Assembly (NCBI RefSeq): GCF_017302985.1
Contig: NZ_JAFIMU010000004.1
Location: forward strand, 62,001 to 126,000
Source: Corallococcus macrosporus
GTDB lineage: Bacteria > Myxococcota > Myxococcia > Myxococcales > Myxococcaceae
DNA length: 64,000 nt
Direction: 5' to 3'
Positions 26,770 through 36,659 of this stretch are shown one piece after another. The notes under the pieces were generated by a model, which saw only the letters and a list, made by a program, of their open reading frames with translations, was not told the origin of the DNA and did not search any database. The translations under genes were made by a program, and so were the position numbers. The number at the start of each line of letters is the position of its first letter. Positions within the stretch are counted from its first letter, which is position 1.

Positions 26770-27742
26770 CCCGCCGCTCCCTCAGCGCGAGGCTCACGAA
26801 GAACCGGAGGCCTCCTTCGGAGATGGAGATCCCCTCACGAGCCAGCCTTCCACGCAGCTCCGTGGCCGTCCCCAGCTTCACGATGACGGCCTGCGGCGAC
26901 GCGATGACACGGGGGAAGGTCCAGGTAACGGAGTGCCCCGGCGCCTCGACCCGGACCTCGACAGGGCCCGCAGCCTCCTTGCCGGCGGGAAGCTCGACAT
27001 TCACGAGCACCTGCTCCGCTTCCAGATAAACCCCGACCTCATCCGCGTCCTCCGAGGCTTCGGGCCTGGCATCCTGTCCGGCCGCAGCTGGCGCCACCAG
27101 CCAGGCCATCACCGGCGTTTCGGAGATCTCCGCTTCGACACGCGCGCCCCGCGCGGCCTGGAGCCGCCGGGCCAGTCTCACCCTCGAGGGAGAGATGATG
27201 GCTGGTGACAGGGGCTCCAGGGCCTCGACGGCTGCCGTGCCGGACGCACGCGCGATGAGCTCCCAGACCTCCCGGATGGCGGCGCCCGCTGGCAGCAGCT
27301 CCAGCCGCGCATCCGCGAAGCCGCCGAGCGCACCCACGCGGGTGGAGTGGAGGGCGACATACGCCCCTGCCAGCCGGGCCAGCTCGGTGGCCGCGGGCGC
27401 GCTGCCCATGGCCTCCTCCACCGAGACGACGTCGTCGATGTCCAGGAGCACATCGAGCAGTTGTCCAAAGGGATCGTCCCTCCTCGTCAGGTGTGTGTCG
27501 AGCCGGGACAGCACGCCTTGCCGGCCCGGCCCCCGGGCCTTCGCCGCGACGGCCGCCGCCACCGCGCGCAGGGGCTCGGGAAGTACGGCCTCCCGGCCCG
27601 CGGCGCGGGCCTGGTCCACCCGGGAGGAGAGTGCGAGCACCCGGAAGGCACTCGCTGGGTCGAGTCCCCGCTCCGCGTGTCGGTGCGCGAGCTCCGCCAG
27701 CTCCGACAGCGCGGAGTCAATCCATGGAATCGGGTGGCTCAT
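26756..27742 (-). CDS. Island protein of unknown function (328 residues)
   Basis: I do not recognise this protein. The first 190 residues are helical and alanine/leucine-rich (ALSELAELAHRHAERGLD, LLDVLLDIDDVVSVEEAM, ELARLAGAYVALHSTRVGAL); the last 120 are strand-rich (VGVYLEAEQVLVNVELPAG, VEVRVEAPGHSVTWTFPR), possibly a beta-sandwich. No signal peptide, membrane helix or catalytic motif is seen. It starts in a 4-base ATGA overlap with the upstream gene and its end overlaps the STAND gene by 14 bases, so it is co-translated with both. A partner or adaptor between the sigma-like protein and the STAND protein is plausible but only inferred from this coupling. Confidence 0.7.
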   Translation of the reverse strand: MSHPIPWIDSALSELAELAHRHAERGLDPASAFRVLALSSRVDQARAAGREAVLPEPLRAVAAAVAAKARGPGRQGVLSRLDTHLTRRDDPFGQLLDVLLDIDDVVSVEEAMGSAPAATELARLAGAYVALHSTRVGALGGFADARLELLPAGAAIREVWELIARASGTAAVEALEPLSPAIISPSRVRLARRLQAARGARVEAEISETPVMAWLVAPAAAGQDARPEASEDADEVGVYLEAEQVLVNVELPAGKEAAGPVEVRVEAPGHSVTWTFPRVIASPQAVIVKLGTATELRGRLAREGISISEGGLRFFVSLALRERRDDTR

Positions 27743-28296
27743 GTGGGCTCCAGTTCATCCGGGTCCTGCGAGAGGCTGGCCACGAGGCTCTGCTTGTCGC
27801 GCCACTTGCGGGCCGCCGCTTCAACGAACTCCTCCTGCGTCGCGTGCTCGAAGTCGGCCGGGCCCACGCGGTACGCGGTGACGACACGCGGGGGACGGCC
27901 ATCCGTCCCGTCGCTGGCGATGACGAAGACGCCGTTGTCACCCACGAAGGCAGCGCGTTGGCTCTCTCGCCCGAGGGAGCCCGCGCGGCCGAGCGGCTCG
28001 GCCGTGTTCACCGAGTGCAGATAGGCAGGCCGGTAGTAGGCGGCGTGGTCGGCCTCGAGCAGCCGCGAGCAGGCTTCGGTCAGCCGCCTCCGGGTGTCGT
28101 CGCCGCGTTGCACCCGGTCGATGAGAGTGCATCCTTCCCGCTCGGCCCGGTCCCGGAGGTTCGCTGGAAGGCCTTCGATGGCGAGGTCCCACCGCTCGCT
28201 GCGGCGGTAGAGGTGCTTCATCACATGCTTCGCGCGCGACCAGCCCTTGCGCATGGCAAGAAGCCCTCTGGGCCGTGCGAGGCGGGCGGCGGTCAT
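27739..28296 (-). CDS. Island protein of unknown function (185 residues), possible effector
   Basis: Basic protein of 185 residues, not recognised. The N-terminus is rich in Arg/Lys (MTAARLARPRGLLAMRKGW, HVMKHLYRRSERWD). The centre has an acidic helix pair (RRRLTEACSRLLEADHAAYY), and the last third has a strand-rich core ending in GVFVIASDG and RPPRVVTAYRVGP. The pattern of a glycine turn, then RVVTAYR, near the C-terminus recalls small BECR-fold (barnase/RelE-type) nucleases, but this is a visual resemblance without a decisive catalytic set. It overlaps the sigma-like gene upstream and the 328-residue gene downstream by four bases each (ATGA), so it belongs to the same operon. Confidence 0.7.
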   Translation of the reverse strand: MTAARLARPRGLLAMRKGWSRAKHVMKHLYRRSERWDLAIEGLPANLRDRAEREGCTLIDRVQRGDDTRRRLTEACSRLLEADHAAYYRPAYLHSVNTAEPLGRAGSLGRESQRAAFVGDNGVFVIASDGTDGRPPRVVTAYRVGPADFEHATQEEFVEAAARKWRDKQSLVASLSQDPDELEPT

Positions 28297-28979
28297 GGGG
28301 AGTCCTCCTCGATGTCTTCGGGCGTGGCCAGGACGCGGCGGAGCTTGGTGTACGCGCGCTGGAGTTGCTTCCCGACGCGCTCGTAGGCCGTGGCCTCCGG
28401 CGTACCCGGGAAGAGCAAGGCGGCGATGTCCTCACGCTCGAGGACATCTCCAGGACGAAGCGGGACCGGCGGAGGATGGCGTTCCGCCACCGTGCGCCAG
28501 TCCTCCTCCGTCAGCCGGTCAGGCGCGTGCAGGAGGAGGAGCGCGGCCCGCTCCTCCAGCCTGAGCGTCTCCATGGCACGCACCACCCTGTCCAGAAGCC
28601 GCTTCTCGTCGAGGAGTTCGTCAGGTTTCGGGGCGCTGCTTCCGTGCGTGTGCTCCGCGACCACCTGGGCCTGTCCAGGCACCTGGACGCCCAGCTGGCG
28701 CCGCTGATTGCGGAGCGCGACGATGAATGCGTTGTGCAGGCTTCTTCGGGCCAGCGCCCGGGGCTGTGCCGCGACCAGCAGCGGTGGCTTGTCTCCCAGG
28801 AGGAGCTTCTCGATGACCTCCGCGCGCACCTCCTCGGCCTCCAGGAGGCCGAGCGCCTTGACGATGGCCGGCACCAAGGGCATCCAGCGCTCAAGCCAGG
28901 CCAGCCCCTCCTGCAGCGCCTCGGCATCACCCGTCTGGCGCCAGTGCTCCAATCGGCGAATGACCGCCCGCTCCTCCAT
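28293..28979 (-). CDS. ECF-type RNA polymerase sigma factor-like protein
   Basis: Protein of 228 residues from the ATG at 28979, preceded by GGAG five bases upstream; a TTG at 29006 would add nine residues. The region at about 60-105 looks like sigma region 2 (VIEKLLLGDKPP, RALARRSLHNAFIVALRNQ). Region 4 appears split: a first helix DRVVRAMETLRLEERAALLL, then about 35 extra residues rich in Pro, then a helix-turn-helix part REDIAALLFPG and ERVGKQLQRAYTKLRRVL. It is the first gene after the tRNA and overlaps the next by four bases. It probably controls transcription of its own island or of host genes. The divergence leaves some doubt that it still binds core polymerase. Confidence 0.68.
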   Translation of the reverse strand: MEERAVIRRLEHWRQTGDAEALQEGLAWLERWMPLVPAIVKALGLLEAEEVRAEVIEKLLLGDKPPLLVAAQPRALARRSLHNAFIVALRNQRRQLGVQVPGQAQVVAEHTHGSSAPKPDELLDEKRLLDRVVRAMETLRLEERAALLLLHAPDRLTEEDWRTVAERHPPPVPLRPGDVLEREDIAALLFPGTPEATAYERVGKQLQRAYTKLRRVLATPEDIEEDSP

Positions 28980-29116
28980 GCGCTCTCCGAAGCCGTCCGC
29001 GGCCAAGAAATGACCCTTCCTGCCCCAGAGGACGTCCGGCGAGGATTTCAGCGGACACGTGGGCTACGCGCGGCCTGCTGGCGGAGCCCGGCGGATGCAA
29101 TTCAATGCACAGGCCC

Positions 29117-29136
29117 CCTCGGAATGGTTTCCGAGG
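29117..29136 (-). terminator. Hairpin downstream of the tRNA gene
   Basis: A perfect 8-base inverted repeat (CCTCGGAA / TTCCGAGG) with a 4-base loop sits 24 bases past the tRNA 3' end, before the island operon. No T-tract follows in either direction. It could end tRNA transcription or stabilise the processed precursor. Confidence 0.42.
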
Positions 29137-29160
29137 CGCTGCAAGGCATTGAGGGGAAGT

Positions 29161-29233
29161 TGGGCCCTCCTGGATTCGAACCAGGGACCAATCGGTTATG
29201 AGCCGACAGCTCTAACCGCTGAGCTAAGGGCCC
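29161..29233 (-). tRNA. tRNA-Ile2 (anticodon CAT, lysidine type)
   Basis: A 73-base gene folding into a complete cloverleaf: a perfect 7-pair acceptor (GGGCCCT / AGGGCCC), D stem GCTC/GAGC, anticodon stem GTCGG/CCGAT with loop CTCATAA (anticodon CAT at 29198-29200), T stem CCTGG/CCAGG with loop TTCGAAT, and discriminator A. The 3' CCA is not encoded. The D-loop length and the body resemble bacterial tRNA-Ile2, whose C34 is converted to lysidine by TilS so that it reads AUA; an elongator tRNA-Met is the alternative. Its 3' end is the likely integration site of the adjoining island. Confidence 0.9.
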
Positions 29234-29305
29234 TCATGTCTCTGACGCCAGACGCGAGGCGGACTATCTCTCCGCCCGCGCGCGCCTGGCAAGCGTCGCC
29301 GCGTG

Positions 29306-29635
29306 TCAGGCCTTGCCGTCCTTCTTCACCACGCGGAACACCTGGCCATTCTGGTTCACCGTGACGCCCTCCGCGCGCAGGCGCTTCGCCTGCTCGTGCG
29401 CCACCGGGGGCGCCAGCGTTCCGTCCGAACGGATGACCCTCCACCACGGCACCTGCGTGGCCTGCCCCGGCAGGTGCTTCAGCTCCCGCCCCACACCGCG
29501 CGCCGCTCCCGGCCTCCCCGCGTAGATGGCCACCTGCGCGTAGGAGCGCACCTCCCCGCGCGGAATGGAGCGCACCTGCTTCATCACGCTGTCGGAGAAG
29601 GGCAGGGGCTTCTCAGCGGGCTTCTTCACGGCCAT
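29306..29635 (-). CDS. Alkyltransferase-like (ATL) DNA-repair protein
   Basis: Protein of 109 residues; GGGAGG precedes the ATG at 29635. It has the C-terminal DNA-binding half of O6-alkylguanine-DNA alkyltransferase: SIPRGEVRSYAQVA, AGRPGAARGVGRELKHL and the active-site block. The nucleophile motif, PCHRV in true MGMT, reads VPWWRVI here, so the reactive Cys is replaced by Trp. That is the mark of ATL proteins, which bind O6-alkylguanine without repairing it and feed the lesion into nucleotide excision repair. The gene is downstream of rpoD, separated by a strong hairpin, and its end is 72 bases from the tRNA gene. Confidence 0.88.
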   Translation of the reverse strand: MAVKKPAEKPLPFSDSVMKQVRSIPRGEVRSYAQVAIYAGRPGAARGVGRELKHLPGQATQVPWWRVIRSDGTLAPPVAHEQAKRLRAEGVTVNQNGQVFRVVKKDGKA

Positions 29636-29654
29636 GGCGCACCTCCCAAACGAC

Positions 29655-29690
29655 GAAGGCCCCCGGTCCACTTGGGGACCGGGGGCCTTC
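29655..29690 (-). terminator. Strong hairpin terminator after rpoD
   Basis: Perfect 15-base inverted repeat (GAAGGCCCCCGGTCC, 29655-29669, and its complement, 29676-29690) with a 6-base loop, 28 bases after the rpoD stop. The U-tract is absent apart from a TTT, as in several other hairpins here. Confidence 0.75.
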
Positions 29691-29718
29691 AAATCCAATC
29701 AGCTCAACGGCCCTGGCG

Positions 29719-31839
<2,121 letters not shown>

Positions 31840-31929
31840 TCGGGTACTTCTCCTTAAGAAAATCAGGTGCTTTGGCCTGGGCGAGCCGGCCGATCTACCG
31901 CAAAGTCGAGCTTTCTTACAAACGCGAAC

Positions 31930-33771
31930 TCAAACCGGTTGCATTGGTGCCTTTGTTCCCGTTGCCGAGGAGGCGGGCCTCAGTTCGTCCAGGACGCGCT
32001 TGCGGAGGGCCAGGAGTTCCTTGCGCTCCGACAGGAGCTGCCGGGTCTCCTCTGTCAAATCAAAAGCCCCCGGGGTCTGTTCCGTCGCTCGCTTTATATA
32101 AACGAGCCGCTCGTCGATACGCCGCACCATGATGTCGCGGCACGCGAGGATGAACTCCGACTCCAACTCCATTCCCCCCGGAGAGAGCCGGCGGCCGGCC
32201 TCCAGCAGCGTCCGCTTGACGACCTCCGTCGCCTCGAAGAGCGCCTCCTCCAGCCCCTGCCCGGACGTGGCCTGCGCCAGCACCATCCGCAGTCCCATGT
32301 GGGACAGCTCATCACACACGCGGAAGGTGTCCCGGGCGAGCAGCCGGGAATCCCGAAGGATTGCGGCTACATAGAGCGCCTCGGACTCCGGCGGGGGGCG
32401 CTCCGACTGGGGCTTGGGCACGGGGCGGGGCGTGGCCTGGGCGGGGACGACGTGCGCCGGGTGCGGCGCGGCGGCGGGCTTGGGCGTGGGGGGCGGCTTG
32501 TACTGGAGCGACGACTCGATCTGCGCCGGCATCCAGCCGAAGTGCCCGGCCAGCGCGCTGATGAGCGCCGAGCGCGTCAGCCCCGGAGGCACCTGCGAGG
32601 TGACGGGCTTGAGCCGCTCCAGCGCGGCCATCTTCTCCTCGAAGCTCGCCTGCCTGCCCGAAGGCAGCAGGGTGGCGAAGAGGTAGGCGGTGAGGGGCTG
32701 GGCGCCCTCCAGGAGGCGCTCCACGCCGTCGGTGCCCTCGCGGCGGGCGAACACGTCCGGGTCATCTCCCTGCGGCAGCAACGCCACCCGGGTGGGGGCG
32801 CCCGCGGCGAGCAGGGGACCGGCCAGGCGTTCCACGGCGGCGAGGCCCGCGGAGTCCCCGTCCAGGAGGAGCACCAGGTCGCGGGCCTCCGCGCGCTTGA
32901 GCACCTGGAGGTGGCCGGCGGTGAGGTTGGTGGAGCACAGGGCCACCGCGTGGCGCACGCCCACCTGGTGCAGGCCGATGCAGTCGAAGTAGCCCTCCAC
33001 GAGCACGGCCGTCTTGCGCTTGTGAATTTCATCGCGCGCCTGGTCCATGCCGAAGAGCGTCTCGCTCTTGTTGTAGAGCCGGGACTCGCGCGAGTTGAGG
33101 TACTTGGGCCCGTCCTCCGCCGCGACCAGCCGGCCGCCGAAGGCGATGGGGCGCCCCTCCGGCGCGCGGATGGGCACCATCAGGCGGCTGCGGAAGAAGT
33201 CGATGCAGCCGTCGCCGCTGTTGCGCTTCGTGATGAGGCCCGCCTTGAGGCCCCACTCCAGCATCCCGTTCTTCTGGAAGCGGTCCGCCAGCAGGCTCCA
33301 CTGCGCGGGCGCCCACCCCAGGCCGAAGCCCTGGGCGACCTCTTCGGACACGCCCCGGCTGGCCAGGTAGGCCCGGGCGGCGCGGCCTTCGTCCTCGTTC
33401 CAGAGCAGGCCGCGGAAGTGCTCCGCGGCGAAGTCCGTGGCCTCCTTGACCTGCTGGCGCTCCTTGAGGCCCGGGTCCTGCGCGGCCTCCAGGTCGATGC
33501 CCACTTCCTGGGCCAGGTCGCGCACCGCGTCCTGGAACGTCTTGCCCAGGTAGCGCTGGATGAAGGACACCGCGTCGCCGCTCGCCCGGCAGCCGTGGCA
33601 GAAATAGAAGCGCTTCTCCGGAACGACGTAGAACGAAGGCGTCTTCTCCTGGTGGAAGGGGCAGCGGCCCTTGAACTCGCGCCCGGCCTTCTTCAGCTCC
33701 ACGTGACGGGACACCAGCGACACGATGTCCACGCGGTCGAGGACCTCCTGGATCTTGTGCTCCGGAATCAC
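31930..33771 (-). CDS. dnaG: DNA primase DnaG
   Basis: Makes RNA primers for DNA replication with the DnaB helicase. Start taken at the GTG at 33771, giving the conserved opening MIPEHKIQEVLDRVDIV; an upstream ATG at 33816 adds 15 unconserved residues. The N-terminal zinc site is CPFH...CHGC (Cys37, His40, Cys58, Cys61). The catalytic core and Toprim domain have EGYFDCIGLHQ and LLLDGDSAGL. The C-terminal helicase-binding region is divergent and includes a Pro/Ala linker. Length 613 is usual. It is separated from yqeY by 335 bases with a hairpin, and is followed 90 bases later by rpoD. Confidence 0.97.
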   Translation of the reverse strand: MIPEHKIQEVLDRVDIVSLVSRHVELKKAGREFKGRCPFHQEKTPSFYVVPEKRFYFCHGCRASGDAVSFIQRYLGKTFQDAVRDLAQEVGIDLEAAQDPGLKERQQVKEATDFAAEHFRGLLWNEDEGRAARAYLASRGVSEEVAQGFGLGWAPAQWSLLADRFQKNGMLEWGLKAGLITKRNSGDGCIDFFRSRLMVPIRAPEGRPIAFGGRLVAAEDGPKYLNSRESRLYNKSETLFGMDQARDEIHKRKTAVLVEGYFDCIGLHQVGVRHAVALCSTNLTAGHLQVLKRAEARDLVLLLDGDSAGLAAVERLAGPLLAAGAPTRVALLPQGDDPDVFARREGTDGVERLLEGAQPLTAYLFATLLPSGRQASFEEKMAALERLKPVTSQVPPGLTRSALISALAGHFGWMPAQIESSLQYKPPPTPKPAAAPHPAHVVPAQATPRPVPKPQSERPPPESEALYVAAILRDSRLLARDTFRVCDELSHMGLRMVLAQATSGQGLEEALFEATEVVKRTLLEAGRRLSPGGMELESEFILACRDIMVRRIDERLVYIKRATEQTPGAFDLTEETRQLLSERKELLALRKRVLDELRPASSATGTKAPMQPV

Positions 33772-34106
33772 GACGCCCCTCCATCCATCCGCATGAGTGC
33801 GGCCTTCCGCCCGCAATCCTGACGCCCCGGTCTGACGCGGCCCGCACCGCCGCCTCCCTGCTCGCCCGCCCAGGCAGGTAGGGCAGGCGGACGCGGACGG
33901 GGCGCGGAAGCAGACGGGGGCTGGGACACGGCGCGCACTCCTGAAGGCTGGCTGCTCGCCTCCCGGGGTGGGGGACGGGCGGACGGCCTTTGAGGATCAG
34001 CGCTTAATGGGCGGAGGGCGAGGGATCAAAAAATCCGCTCAAGCCCGGGGTGGGAAGGGCACCTGGGAGACGTTCCCGGCGCCCCCTTCCCGAAAACAGC
34101 GGTGCT
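33772..34106. other. Non-coding spacer between yqeY and dnaG
   Basis: No gene is supported in these 335 bases. The yqeY-proximal part holds a long hairpin (34052-34091) followed on the minus strand by a T-run (34028-34033). The remaining 250 bases upstream of dnaG are GC-rich and should contain a promoter for dnaG-rpoD; I see no convincing -35/-10 pair. Confidence 0.6.
34052..34091 (-). terminator. Hairpin plus T-run after yqeY
   Basis: An imperfect inverted repeat of about 17 bases (34052-34068 with 34074-34091) lies 16 bases past the yqeY stop. On the minus strand it is followed about 18 bases later by TTTTTT. It is one of the few hairpins here with a nearby T-run, and it probably separates rpsU-yqeY from dnaG-rpoD. 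Confidence 0.6.
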
Positions 34107-34565
34107 TCAGGACAGCCTGGCCAGCTGGGCCTTCACTTCCTCGGAGATGGCCTTGCCCTCGGCCTTGCCCTGGACCTTGGGGTTCACGTTCTTCATGACC
34201 GCGCCCATGTCCTTGGGGCCCTTGGCGCCGACCTCGGCGATGGCGGCCTGGACGGCGGCGGTGAGCTCCGCCGGGGTGAGCTGCTGGGGCAGGTAGCGCT
34301 GCAGGACGGAGATCTCCTGCTCTTCCTTCTCCGCCAGCTCCGGACGGCCTCCGGCCTTGAACTGTTCGACGGAGTCGCGGCGCTGCTTGATGAGGGTGGC
34401 GATGACCTGCTGGATGCCCGCGTCGTCCAGCTCGCTGGCGCCCGGCTCGACCTCCTTGTACTTCACGGCGCTCTTGAGCATGCGCACCACGCTCAGGGTC
34501 AGCTCGTCCTTGGCCTTCATCGCGTCCTTCAGGTCCGCGGTCAGGCGCTCTTTCAGGGTGGTCAT
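34107..34565 (-). CDS. GatB/YqeY domain protein
   Basis: Cytosolic helical protein of 152 residues, start at the ATG at 34565 after GAGGAA. It is a stand-alone YqeY domain related to the C-terminal tRNA-binding tail of GatB: MTTLKERLTADLKDAMKAK, LSVVRMLKSAVKYKEVE, an EEQEISVLQRYLPQQLT block, and the closing MGAVMKNVNPKVQGKAEGK. The domain is thought to bind tRNA, but its role in bacteria is not settled. It is linked to rpsU, dnaG and rpoD in many genomes, as here. It lies 113 bases after rpsU on the same strand. Confidence 0.93.
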   Translation of the reverse strand: MTTLKERLTADLKDAMKAKDELTLSVVRMLKSAVKYKEVEPGASELDDAGIQQVIATLIKQRRDSVEQFKAGGRPELAEKEEQEISVLQRYLPQQLTPAELTAAVQAAIAEVGAKGPKDMGAVMKNVNPKVQGKAEGKAISEEVKAQLARLS

Positions 34566-34678
34566 GTCGGGGTTCCTCCTCACAGGCGGGGAAAAGGGTC
34601 GCCGCGCCAGGGGATGGGACGGCGGGAACCAGGGCACCTGACGGCTTCAAGGCACCCCGGTTCCTCACTGCGGGACCG

Positions 34679-34873
34679 CTAGTACGACTTGCGGGCCTTC
34701 TTCACAGCGCGCTTCTTGGCGGCGAGGGCCTTCTTCTTCCGCTTCACGGAAGGCTTCTCGTAGTGCTCGCGCTTGCGGATCTCGGAAAGGATTCCGGCCT
34801 TCTCGGTGGCCTTCTTGAAGCGCTTGAGAGCGCTTTCGATGGACTCACCTTCCTTCACTCGAATACCGGGCAT
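34679..34873 (-). CDS. rpsU: 30S ribosomal protein S21
   Basis: Small-subunit protein S21 of 64 residues, with the conserved opening [19 protein letters not shown], the central [27 protein letters not shown] split by normal loops, and a very basic C-terminal tail rich in Lys/Arg. It is preceded by an ideal AAGGAGGTGA Shine-Dalgarno sequence. First gene of the rpsU - yqeY - dnaG - rpoD cluster that couples translation, replication and transcription. Confidence 0.97.
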   Translation of the reverse strand: MPGIRVKEGESIESALKRFKKATEKAGILSEIRKREHYEKPSVKRKKKALAAKKRAVKKARKSY

Positions 34874-35009
34874 GCAGTCACCTCCTTCCGCCTAGCTGGA
34901 TGCAATCTTGAAATCTTCAGAGGGTCGGGGGGTATGGCGCAGCGGGCCGGAAAAGGCAAGGAGACCCGCACGGAAAGGATGGGCCCGGGTGCGCTAGAGT
35001 GTCCGGCGC

Positions 35010-36602
35010 GTGTTCCGTCTCCTCCTCCTGGTGCTCCTGCTGGCGGCCAGCCCCTCCCGGGCCGGCACGGTCGCTTCCGAGTGCTGGGCCTCCTGCCGCC
35101 GCCACGTCGAGGACCCGTCGCTGCGCGCCCGCACCTGTGGGGCCTGCGTTACCGGAGGCCGGGTGGACAGCTGGGTGGCGTCCCTGGGGACGGGTGGGGC
35201 GGAGGCGCAGCGGGCCCTGGAGTCGGCGCTCCAGGACGGCAGCTGGCGGGTGCGCTGGGCCGCGGTGCGGACCGGGGCGCGGAGCCGAGGGCTGACGGAG
35301 CGGCGGGCCCTGGCGGACTGGATCATGGACACCCCGCCGGACGCGGACCTGGGGGCCTGCCTCACCGCCGTCCGGGCCGCCGCTGACACGGGCCGGTCCA
35401 CGGCGGACTTCCTGCGGGAGGCCGGGGCCCGGGGCCCCTCCGCCGCCGCCCGGGTGTGGGCGAAGCGGGACGCCGTCCGCCAGTCGCTGTCACTGGAGAT
35501 GTTCTCGCAGGAGCCGTCCGTGCGGCTGCCCGCGCTCCTGCACCTGGCCACCTTCCAGGGACGGTCGGCGACGCGCGTGGTGCTGGACGCGGTGGCGTCG
35601 CGGCCCGTCGCGGGCGACGCGGTGATGGCGGAACTCCTGTCCGCCGTCGCCGAGCGGCAGCGCGCGTCCGTGGGCCGACTGCTGCTGACGGAGGCGAAGC
35701 CCCCGGACGAGGCCGCCATCAACCGGCTCTTCGCCGTGTACTCGCGGGAGCTGGACGCGCTGCGGCCGGAGCTCTCCGCCGGTGACGTGCAGCGCCGGCG
35801 CACGGCGGTGGCCACCCTGCGCCGCTACGGTCCGCTGGCGAAGCGGGAGCTGGAGGCCGCGCTGGGGGACGAGGACGCGCGGATCCGCGAGCTGGCGGCG
35901 CGCGGGCTGGCGGAGTCGGCAGGGAAGCCCCTGCGGGACGTGGCGCTCCAGGGTGTGAAGGACGCGGAGACGGCGGAGGCCGCCCGGCCGTGGCTGGGCG
36001 CGATGGCCCACGAGAAGGGGTGCCACACCTTCCTGCGCGACGTGGCCGAGGGGCGCAACGCGCGGACGCCGGAGGTCCAGGGCGAGGCGGTGGCGTTCCT
36101 GGGGGACTGCTCGGACGGCTCTCCCCCCACCAGGCGGCTGGCGCCCTTTCTTGCCTCGAATGTGACTCCGGTGCGCGCGGGGGCCGTGCGCGCGCTGGGA
36201 ACGCTGCCCCTCAACGGCGAGGCGATGGCGCTGGCGGCGAAGGCGCTGGAGGACGGGGCTCCGGAGGTGGTGGTGGCCGCGCTGGACGTGCTGTCCGCCT
36301 ACCGGCAGCCGTCGCGAGGAGACGAGGCGGCGGGCCTGCTGGCGTCGGATCACCCGGTGGTGCGCGCGGCGGCGGCGCGCGCGCTGGAGTTCGTGGGCCG
36401 CACCGCGCACGTGCGCGTCCTGGCCGAGCGGCTGCGCACGGATGTGGTGGCGGACGTGCGCGTCGCGGCGGCGAGGTCGCTGTCCGCGCTTGGAGGACCG
36501 CAGGCCGTGGCGGCGCTCAGCGAGGCGGCGGCGCACGACGCGGACACGCACGTGAAGCACGTATCCGAGGAAGGGCTGCGAAGGCTCGGCTTCGGGCGCT
36601 GA
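35010..36602 (+). CDS. Exported HEAT-repeat protein
   Basis: Secreted protein of 530 residues, GTG start at 35010 opening with a signal peptide (FRLLLLVLLLAASPSRAG). A short Cys-containing segment follows (ECWASCRRH, RTCGACVTGG), then HEAT repeats to the end. The clearest repeats are in the C-terminal half, for example RIRELAARGLAESAGKPL, VRAGAVRALGTLPLNGE, VRAAAARALEFVGRTAH and VRVAAARSLSALGGPQ. The protein is probably periplasmic and mediates protein contacts; no enzyme motif is visible. It is divergent from rpsU, 136 bases away. Confidence 0.85.
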   Translation: MFRLLLLVLLLAASPSRAGTVASECWASCRRHVEDPSLRARTCGACVTGGRVDSWVASLGTGGAEAQRALESALQDGSWRVRWAAVRTGARSRGLTERRALADWIMDTPPDADLGACLTAVRAAADTGRSTADFLREAGARGPSAAARVWAKRDAVRQSLSLEMFSQEPSVRLPALLHLATFQGRSATRVVLDAVASRPVAGDAVMAELLSAVAERQRASVGRLLLTEAKPPDEAAINRLFAVYSRELDALRPELSAGDVQRRRTAVATLRRYGPLAKRELEAALGDEDARIRELAARGLAESAGKPLRDVALQGVKDAETAEAARPWLGAMAHEKGCHTFLRDVAEGRNARTPEVQGEAVAFLGDCSDGSPPTRRLAPFLASNVTPVRAGAVRALGTLPLNGEAMALAAKALEDGAPEVVVAALDVLSAYRQPSRGDEAAGLLASDHPVVRAAAARALEFVGRTAHVRVLAERLRTDVVADVRVAAARSLSALGGPQAVAALSEAAAHDADTHVKHVSEEGLRRLGFGR

Positions 36603-36620
36603 AGGCTGGGGACACCGGAA

Positions 36621-36650
36621 GGTGGAGGCCCGTGGATCAGGCCCTCCACC
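36621..36650. terminator. Bidirectional hairpin between convergent genes
   Basis: An 8-base inverted repeat (GGTGGAGG / CCTCCACC) with a 14-base loop lies between the HEAT-repeat gene and the diguanylate cyclase gene, which converge. Confidence 0.55.
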
Positions 36651-36659
36651 CGAAGACGC

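Larger units (their letters stand above)
21371..29160 (-). mobile_element. Putative tRNA-Ile-integrated genomic island, 7.8 kb
   Basis: The stretch between the degenerate tRNA half-copy and the intact tRNA contains only four minus-strand genes, all overlapping and transcribed away from the tRNA. The order (intact tRNA, cargo, displaced 3' end) is that of an element integrated into a tRNA 3' end. No integrase, excisionase or transposase is present, so the element is either decayed or was mobilised in trans. Divergence between the repeats suggests an old insertion. Base composition looks like the surroundings by eye. Confidence 0.65.

Noticed and set aside
29098-29115. Imperfect palindrome around TGCAATTCAATGCA upstream of the island operon, possibly an operator
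   Set aside because: Arms match only at the outer four bases, and no regulator can be linked; too weak to list.
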